Of a stretch of DNA of 64,000 nucleotides, positions 58,552 through 64,000 are shown in pieces. The notes under the pieces are model-generated. The model saw nothing but the letters and a program-made list of their open reading frames with translations, did not search any database and was not told the DNA's origin. Made by a program: the position numbers and the translations under genes. Within the stretch, counting starts at the first letter, position 1. Each line of letters begins with the position of its first letter. The DNA lies in contig NZ_JBLWFS010000007.1 in the NCBI RefSeq assembly GCF_048323755.1, positions 1 through 64,000 of the forward strand, written 5' to 3'. Source of the stretch: Alkalihalobacterium sp048323755 (lineage in GTDB: Bacteria; Bacillota; Bacilli; Bacillales; Bacillaceae_F).

Positions 58552-59670
58552 ATGGAAAGTCGACAAAGAATCTTAGTTATTAATCCTGGATCTACTTCTA
58601 CGAAGATTGCGATTTATGAAGGCTACACACCACTTTTTATGACAAAAATTGAACATAGCTTAATTGAAATTCAATCGTTATTGACAGTTGAAGAACAATA
58701 CGATTTTCGTAAAAAAACAGTTCTCAAAACCTTAGATGAAGAAGGTATTAATCTGTCAAAACTAGATTCGGTCGTTGGGCGAGGAGGATTAATTAGACCA
58801 ATCCCTAGTGGAACGTATGCTATAAATGAACTCCTGCTCGAAGATTTGAAAAATGGATATTCTGGTTGGCATGCTTCAAACTATGGGGGAATTATCGCCT
58901 ATGAAATAGCGAACCAGTTAAATATTCCATCGTTCATCGTTGACCCTGTTGTCGTAGATGAAATGGAAGAGGTGGCTAGAGTATCAGGTCTACAAGGTAT
59001 AGAACGTAAAAGTATTTTTCATGCTTTAAATCAAAAAGCTACAGCACGAATCGCAGCCAAAGCTCTTGGGAAAAAGTATGAAGACCTAAAACTCATAGTT
59101 GTCCATTTGGGTGGAGGCATTACTGTAGGTGTTCACAAGGAGGGGCGTGTCATTGATGTCAATGATGGGCTTTATGGCGAAGGCCCCTTCTCACCTGAAA
59201 GGGCAGGGACGCTACCTACGGGAGCAGTCATTGATCTCTGTTTTTCAGAGGGAATGACAAAAGCGAAGGCATTAAAATTAATGGCAGGTTTAGGTGGATT
59301 AGTTAGCTATTTAGGAACCCAAGATGGCCATGTCATTGAGCAAAGAATAGAAAAAGGTAATGAAGAAGCGTTATTTTACTATGAATCTATGGCTTATCAA
59401 ATTGCAAAAGAAGTGGGCGCAGCTAGTACTGTTCTATCGGGTCAAGTTGATGGAATTATTTTAACTGGCGGTCTAGCTTACAGTGAACGCTTGATATCAT
59501 TCCTTACAGCGAAGTTAGAGTGGATCAGTGATATCCTCGTATACCCAGGTGAAGATGAGATGTTAGCGCTTGCAACAGGTGCAATACGTGTTATTAATGG
59601 TGAAGAAACAGCTAAGCATTATCCTAGTGGGAAGATGCTAAGTGAATTAGAAATATCAGGAGGTAAGTAA
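58552..59670 (+). CDS. buk: Butyrate kinase
   Basis: Uses acyl phosphate from Ptb to make ATP and branched short-chain acid. 372 residues of the acetokinase family: VINPGSTSTKIAIYE near 9-23, VVGRGGLIRPI near 74-84, and VHLGGGITVGVHKEGR near 184-199. The stop is directly followed by lpdV. Confidence 0.95.
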   Translation: MESRQRILVINPGSTSTKIAIYEGYTPLFMTKIEHSLIEIQSLLTVEEQYDFRKKTVLKTLDEEGINLSKLDSVVGRGGLIRPIPSGTYAINELLLEDLKNGYSGWHASNYGGIIAYEIANQLNIPSFIVDPVVVDEMEEVARVSGLQGIERKSIFHALNQKATARIAAKALGKKYEDLKLIVVHLGGGITVGVHKEGRVIDVNDGLYGEGPFSPERAGTLPTGAVIDLCFSEGMTKAKALKLMAGLGGLVSYLGTQDGHVIEQRIEKGNEEALFYYESMAYQIAKEVGAASTVLSGQVDGIILTGGLAYSERLISFLTAKLEWISDILVYPGEDEMLALATGAIRVINGEETAKHYPSGKMLSELEISGGK

Positions 59671-61092
59671 ATGGCTCAAGAATACGATTTGGTTATACTT
59701 GGTGCAGGTACAGGCGGGTATGTTGCTGCCATTCGTGCGGCTCAATTAGGACTGAAAACTGCAGTAGTAGAAAAAGAAAAGCTTGGTGGAACATGTCTAC
59801 ATAAAGGGTGTATTCCTTCAAAAGCTCTATTGAGAAGCGCTGAAGTATTTGCAACAACGAAGCGTGCAAGTGATTTTGGAGTAGAAACGAGTGACGTTTC
59901 ACTAAACTTCCTTAAAGTTCAGGAACGTAAACAAGCTATCATAGATCAGCTCCATAATGGTGTTCAACATCTAATGAAAAAAGGAAAAATTGATATTTAT
60001 GAAGGAACGGGACGTATTTTAGGACCATCAATCTTTTCACCTACGCCAGGGACGATTTCTGTTGAAATGAATAACGGTGACGAAAATGAAATGTTAATTC
60101 CGAAAAACGTTATCGTCGCAACGGGTTCAAGACCACGGATGTTACCAGGTATGCAAGCGGACGGAACTCATGTCTTAACTTCAGATGAGGCATTGCAACT
60201 TGAGGAACTTCCTTCTTCAATCATCATTGTTGGTGGTGGCGTTATAGGCATTGAATGGGCTTCAATGCTAGCAGATTTCGGGGTAGAAGTAACAGTTATT
60301 GAATACAGTGACCGTATTTTACCGACAGAAGATCACGAAATTTCAAAAGAAGCACAACGTCTGATGAAGAAAAAAGGTATTAAAATTGTGACTGGTGCGA
60401 AGGTACTTCCAGAAACTCTTGAAAAATCTGCTGGTGTTACGATAAAAGCAGAACATAAAGGTGAAGAAAAAACATTCACTGCCGATAAGCTCCTTGTTTC
60501 GGTAGGGCGAGCAGCAAACGTAGAAGGTATTGGACTTGAAAATACAGACATCCAAGTAGAAAAAGGGATGGTCTTAACCAATGAGTTTTATCAAACAAAA
60601 GAGTCTCACATCTATGCAATTGGGGATGTTATCGGTGGATTACAGTTAGCGCATGTTGCCTCACATGAAGGTATTGTAGCAGTTGAACATATTGCTGGAC
60701 AAAACCCTGATCCGATCAACTATGACACCGTTTCGAAGTGTATTTATAGTCACCCTGAAGTTGCTTCAGTTGGCTTGACTGAGGCGGAAGCAAAAGAAAA
60801 GGGGCACACTGTAAAGACAGGAAAATTTTTATTTAAGGCGATTGGTAAAGCGTTAGTATTTGGAGAAAGCGATGGTTTTGTCAAATTTGTTGTTGATGAA
60901 AAAACAGATGATTTACTAGGTGTTCATATGATTGGACCTCATGTAACAGATATGATTTCAGAAGCAGCGATTGCAAAAGTATTAGACGCATCAAATTGGG
61001 AAGTTTCTCATACAATCCATCCACATCCAACATTATCAGAGATTATCGGTGAAGCTGCACTAGCAGTTGAAGGAAAAGCGATTCATTCATAA
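59671..61092 (+). CDS. lpdV: Dihydrolipoyl dehydrogenase of the Bkd complex (E3)
   Basis: FAD enzyme that reoxidises the lipoyl groups of BkdB. 473 residues: GAGTGGYVAAIRAAQLG near 11-27, redox disulfide GGTCLHKGCIPSK near 41-53, NAD site GGGVIGIEWASMLADFG near 188-204, and catalytic HPHPTLSE near 452-459. It could also serve the glycine cleavage system. ATG directly at the buk stop, with GGAGG upstream. Confidence 0.96.
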   Translation: MAQEYDLVILGAGTGGYVAAIRAAQLGLKTAVVEKEKLGGTCLHKGCIPSKALLRSAEVFATTKRASDFGVETSDVSLNFLKVQERKQAIIDQLHNGVQHLMKKGKIDIYEGTGRILGPSIFSPTPGTISVEMNNGDENEMLIPKNVIVATGSRPRMLPGMQADGTHVLTSDEALQLEELPSSIIIVGGGVIGIEWASMLADFGVEVTVIEYSDRILPTEDHEISKEAQRLMKKKGIKIVTGAKVLPETLEKSAGVTIKAEHKGEEKTFTADKLLVSVGRAANVEGIGLENTDIQVEKGMVLTNEFYQTKESHIYAIGDVIGGLQLAHVASHEGIVAVEHIAGQNPDPINYDTVSKCIYSHPEVASVGLTEAEAKEKGHTVKTGKFLFKAIGKALVFGESDGFVKFVVDEKTDDLLGVHMIGPHVTDMISEAAIAKVLDASNWEVSHTIHPHPTLSEIIGEAALAVEGKAIHS

Positions 61093-61108
61093 TAGGAGGG
61101 ATATATCC

Positions 61109-62101
61109 ATGACAGAAAACCGTCATCAAGCGTTAGGATTATCTGATGATAAAGTATTAGAAATGTTTGAAACGATGTTACTTGCTAGAAGAATTGATGA
61201 GCGTATGTGGCTATTAAATCGTTCAGGTAAGATACCGTTTGTTATATCTTGCCAAGGGCAAGAAGCTGCACAAGTAGGTGCAGCATTTGCATTAGACCGT
61301 GAAAAAGATTATATCTTACCATATTATCGTGACATGGGTGTTGTACTAACATTTGGTATGACAGCGAAAGACCTTATGTTGTCTGGTTTTGCTAAAGCAG
61401 AAGACCCGAACTCTGGTGGACGTCAGATGCCAGGGCACTTTGGTCAAAAGAAGAACAGAATCGTTACCGGTTCATCTCCTGTAACAACTCAGGTTCCTCA
61501 TGCTGTAGGTATTGCCCTTGCTGGACAAATGGAAGGTAAAGATTTTGTAACGTTCACAACATTTGGAGAAGGTTCATCTAACCAGGGAGATTTCCATGAA
61601 GGGGCTAACTTTGCAGGAGTGCATAAGCTTCCGGTTATTTTTATGTGTGAGAACAACAAGTATGCCATTTCAGTTCCTATTGAAAAGCAATTAGCGTGTG
61701 AAAAAGTTTCAGATCGTGCGATTGGCTACGGAATGCCGGGTGTAACGGTAGATGGAAATGATCCACTTGCCGTATATGAAGCGGTAAAAGAAGCGGCTGA
61801 TCGCGGAAGAAGAGGAGAAGGACCATCTCTTATTGAAACGGTTTCATATCGCTTGACACCTCACTCAAGTGATGACGATGACAGAACTTATCGTTCACAA
61901 GAGGAAGTTGAAGAAGCGAAGAAAAAAGATGCAATCTTTACATTTGCTGAGTACTTAAGAGGAGTAGGACTTCTAACTGAGGAAAAGGAAAAAGAATTAA
62001 ACGACCGTCTTATGGCAATCGTCAATGAGGCGACAGAATATGCAGAAGAAGCACCGTATGCGCAGCCAGAAGAAGCAATGAAATACGTTTACGGAGAATA
62101 A
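61109..62101 (+). CDS. bkdAA: Branched-chain 2-oxoacid dehydrogenase E1 alpha
   Basis: Decarboxylates branched keto acids with TPP. 330 residues. TPP motif near 155-185: GEGSSNQGDFHEGANF followed by ENNKYAIS; the phosphorylation-loop region RLTPHSSDDDDRTYR near 247-261. I chose ATG 61109, with AGGAGGG upstream; a frame opening within lpdV is not the start. Confidence 0.96.
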   Translation: MTENRHQALGLSDDKVLEMFETMLLARRIDERMWLLNRSGKIPFVISCQGQEAAQVGAAFALDREKDYILPYYRDMGVVLTFGMTAKDLMLSGFAKAEDPNSGGRQMPGHFGQKKNRIVTGSSPVTTQVPHAVGIALAGQMEGKDFVTFTTFGEGSSNQGDFHEGANFAGVHKLPVIFMCENNKYAISVPIEKQLACEKVSDRAIGYGMPGVTVDGNDPLAVYEAVKEAADRGRRGEGPSLIETVSYRLTPHSSDDDDRTYRSQEEVEEAKKKDAIFTFAEYLRGVGLLTEEKEKELNDRLMAIVNEATEYAEEAPYAQPEEAMKYVYGE

Positions 62102-62115
62102 GGGGGGAGAGAGCT

Positions 62116-63099
62116 ATGGCAGTTATTTCATATATTGATGCAGTTACTCTAGCGTTAAAAGAAGAAATGGAACGCGATTCCAAAGTTTTTGTACTAGGAG
62201 AGGACGTTGGAGCACGCGGAGGTGTATTCCGTGCAACCAAAGGCTTATATGACCAGTTTGGAGAGCAACGAGTCATTGATACTCCTCTTGCAGAGTCAGC
62301 GATTGTGGGTGTAGGTGTTGGAGCTGCAATGTACGGAATGCGACCTGTTGCAGAAATTCAGTTTGCCGACTTTATTATGCCAGCCGTTAACCAAATTGTG
62401 AGTGAAGCAGCAAAAATTCGTTACCGTTCAAATAATGACTGGGATTGTCCAATGGTTATCCGTGCTCCTTACGGTGGTGGAGTTCATGGAGCACTATATC
62501 ACTCACAATCAGTAGAAGCGATGTTTGCTTCTGTTCCAGGTTTAAAAATTGTAATGCCTTCTACTCCATACGATGTAAAAGGCTTATTAAAGGCAGCTAT
62601 TCGTGATAATGATCCAGTATTATTCTTTGAGCATAAACGTGCGTATCGTTTAATTAAAGGTGAAGTACCTGAAGAGGATTACACATTGCCAATCGGAAAA
62701 GCTGATGTAAAACGTGAAGGTGAGGATATTACGGTTATTACGTATGGTTTATCTGTTCATTTTGCACTTCAAGCAGCAGAAAAATTAGCGAAAGACGGTA
62801 TTTCGGCACATATCCTTGATTTAAGAACAGTTTACCCACTAGACAAAGAAGCAATTGTTGAAGCAGCAAAGAAAACAGGGAAAGTTCTTTTAGTGACAGA
62901 AGACAATAAGGAAGGCAGCATTATGAGTGAGGTTTCTGCGATTATTGCAGAAGAGTGCCTATTTGATTTAGATGCACCAATTCAACGTTTAGCAGGACCG
63001 GATGTACCTCCTATGCCTTATGCGCCAACAATGGAGAAGTATTTTATGATCAATCCAGATAAAGTCGAAAAAGCAATGAGAGACTTAGCAGAGTTTTAA
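62116..63099 (+). CDS. bkdAB: Branched-chain 2-oxoacid dehydrogenase E1 beta
   Basis: 327-residue partner of BkdAA. LGEDVGARGGVFRATKGL near 28-45, TPLAESAIVGVGVGAAMYG near 56-74, and APYGGGVHGALYHSQ near 116-130 are E1-beta signatures. GGGGGGAGAG precedes the ATG, 14 bases after bkdAA. The products feed branched acyl-CoA to fatty acid synthesis. Confidence 0.96.
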   Translation: MAVISYIDAVTLALKEEMERDSKVFVLGEDVGARGGVFRATKGLYDQFGEQRVIDTPLAESAIVGVGVGAAMYGMRPVAEIQFADFIMPAVNQIVSEAAKIRYRSNNDWDCPMVIRAPYGGGVHGALYHSQSVEAMFASVPGLKIVMPSTPYDVKGLLKAAIRDNDPVLFFEHKRAYRLIKGEVPEEDYTLPIGKADVKREGEDITVITYGLSVHFALQAAEKLAKDGISAHILDLRTVYPLDKEAIVEAAKKTGKVLLVTEDNKEGSIMSEVSAIIAEECLFDLDAPIQRLAGPDVPPMPYAPTMEKYFMINPDKVEKAMRDLAEF

Positions 63100-63116
63100 T
63101 AGAAGGAGGTTCAATC

Positions 63117-64000
63117 ATGGCTACAGAAATTACGATGCCCCAATTAGGGGAAAGTGTAACTGAAGGAACGATTAGTAAATGGCTCGTAAAGCCAGGGGAT
63201 AAGGTAAACAAATACGATCCTATTGCTGAAGTAATGACAGATAAAGTAAATGCAGAAGTTCCGTCATCTTATACAGGTGTTATTCAAGAACTTGTAGCGG
63301 ATGAGGATGAGACGGTAGCTGTAGGGGCCATTATTTGTAAGATCGAAGTGGAAGGTGCAGCGCCAGCAACGGAAGAGAAAGTAAATAAACCTGCAGAAAC
63401 TGCATCAACTTCAGTAGAAAGTGCAGTAGAAACAGATCAATCTCAGAAAAAACGTTATTCTCCTGCAGTACTACGCCTAGCGCAAGAAAATAATATTGAT
63501 CTCGAACAAGTCAATGGGTCTGGTAAAGGCGGACGAATTACACGAAAAGATATTCTTGGGGTCATCGAGAGTGGTGCCATCCCGCAACCTAAAACAGCAG
63601 AAACAGTAACACCACAACAGGAAACAACACCAGCGTCGGCTTCGAAAGCACCAACACCAGTTGCAACTCAGCCAGCAAAAGAAACACCATCTATTGATAT
63701 TCCTGTAGCAGCAGGTGATATTGAAATTCCGGTATCAGGTGTGCGTAAAGCAATTGCAGCAAACATGGTTCGTAGTAAGCACGAAGCACCGCATGCTTGG
63801 ACGATGGTAGAAGTCGATGTGACGAACTTAGTAAACTTCCGTAATTCTGTTAAAAATGAGTTCAAGCAAAAAGAAGGATTCAATATTACGTTTTTACCTT
63901 TCTTCATTAAAGCGGTTGTTGAATCATTAAAAGAATACCCTCAGCTTAACTCCATGTGGGCAGGAGATAAAATTATTCAAAAGAAAGACATCAATATTTC
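63117..64000 (+). CDS. bkdB: Branched-chain 2-oxoacid dehydrogenase E2 (partial)
   Basis: Lipoamide acyltransferase core of the Bkd complex; the window ends after 294 codons, so the C-terminal catalytic part (HHxxxDG) is missing. N-terminal lipoyl domain with MTDKVNAEVPS (lipoyl Lys near 44), a linker, the E1/E3-binding domain (SPAVLRLAQENNIDL near 105-119, GSGKGGRITRKDIL near 124-137), an Ala/Pro/Thr-rich linker (about 145-195), and the start of the catalytic domain. AGAAGGAGG precedes ATG 63117. Lipoylation links it with LipM. Confidence 0.95.
   Translation, partial: MATEITMPQLGESVTEGTISKWLVKPGDKVNKYDPIAEVMTDKVNAEVPSSYTGVIQELVADEDETVAVGAIICKIEVEGAAPATEEKVNKPAETASTSVESAVETDQSQKKRYSPAVLRLAQENNIDLEQVNGSGKGGRITRKDILGVIESGAIPQPKTAETVTPQQETTPASASKAPTPVATQPAKETPSIDIPVAAGDIEIPVSGVRKAIAANMVRSKHEAPHAWTMVEVDVTNLVNFRNSVKNEFKQKEGFNITFLPFFIKAVVESLKEYPQLNSMWAGDKIIQKKDINI

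Overview
The window is a piece of a low-GC Gram-positive chromosome, almost certainly an endospore-forming Bacillaceae. Evidence: the spoIIIA operon, spoIVB and spo0A; a gene order (comG, aroK, yqzE, yqgX/yqgY/yqgW, yqhG/yqhH, gcv, lipM, mntR, yqhO, yqhP, yqhR, aroQ, papA, efp, yqhV, spoIIIA, accBC, nusB, folD, xseAB, ispA, dxs, ahrC, recN, spoIVB, spo0A, bkd) that follows the Bacillus chromosome; strong AGGAGG-type ribosome binding sites; and low GC throughout. The OLE RNA with its partner gene oapA between ispA and dxs, and a very acidic linker in SpoIIIAH, point to an alkaliphilic or otherwise extremophilic member.

Layout. 1-1841: the end of an rRNA operon (5S) followed by 15 tRNA genes and a terminator. 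2078-4687: a comG operon that begins at comGC, with comGA and comGB absent from the window, then aroK and yqzE. 4839-12143: a four-cysteine ArsR-like regulator, small membrane proteins, a MidA-like methyltransferase, an MBL hydrolase, a candidate C-rich small RNA, yqhG/yqhH, and a tandem glycine riboswitch. 12290-16204: the gcvT-gcvPA-gcvPB glycine cleavage operon. 16334-28562: rhodanese, lipoyl synthesis (lipM), D-amino acid aminotransferase, B12-dependent ribonucleotide reductase behind two NrdR boxes, mntR, a patatin-like protein, PAP2 phosphatase, aroQ, papA, efp and yqhV. 28564-33941: the spoIIIAA-AH operon. 34144-45047: an unknown gene, accB-accC-yqhY, nusB, folD, xseA-xseB-ispA, OLE RNA, oapA, dxs and yqxC. 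45249-50216: ahrC, recN, spoIVB and spo0A. 50206-53558: a small opposite-strand gene and a steA-steB-glycosyltransferase-phosphotransferase operon. 53590-64000: yqzF and the sigma-54-controlled branched-chain keto acid operon bkdR / ptb-bcd-buk-lpdV-bkdAA-bkdAB-bkdB, the last gene cut by the window edge.

How the parts work together. GcvT/GcvPA/GcvPB, LipM and the lipoyl-carrying BkdB and AccB-AccC tie amino-acid breakdown to acyl-CoA supply for branched fatty acids. FolD processes the one-carbon units made by glycine cleavage. IspA and Dxs make isoprenoids. Spo0A, SpoIVB and SpoIIIA are successive parts of sporulation control and of the mother cell-forespore channel.

The items most worth attention are: the OLE RNA/OapA locus; the steA-steB envelope operon beside spo0A; a family of interspersed palindromic elements (three copies recognisable by pairwise matching); the split comG operon beside the tRNA array; a duplicated tRNA-fMet start with a palindromic insert; an orphan consensus promoter followed by a C-rich short transcript and terminator; and a compact sigma-54 control region (31-bp palindrome, cre-like site, -24/-12) before ptb. 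All calls come from reading the sequence; no database search was run.
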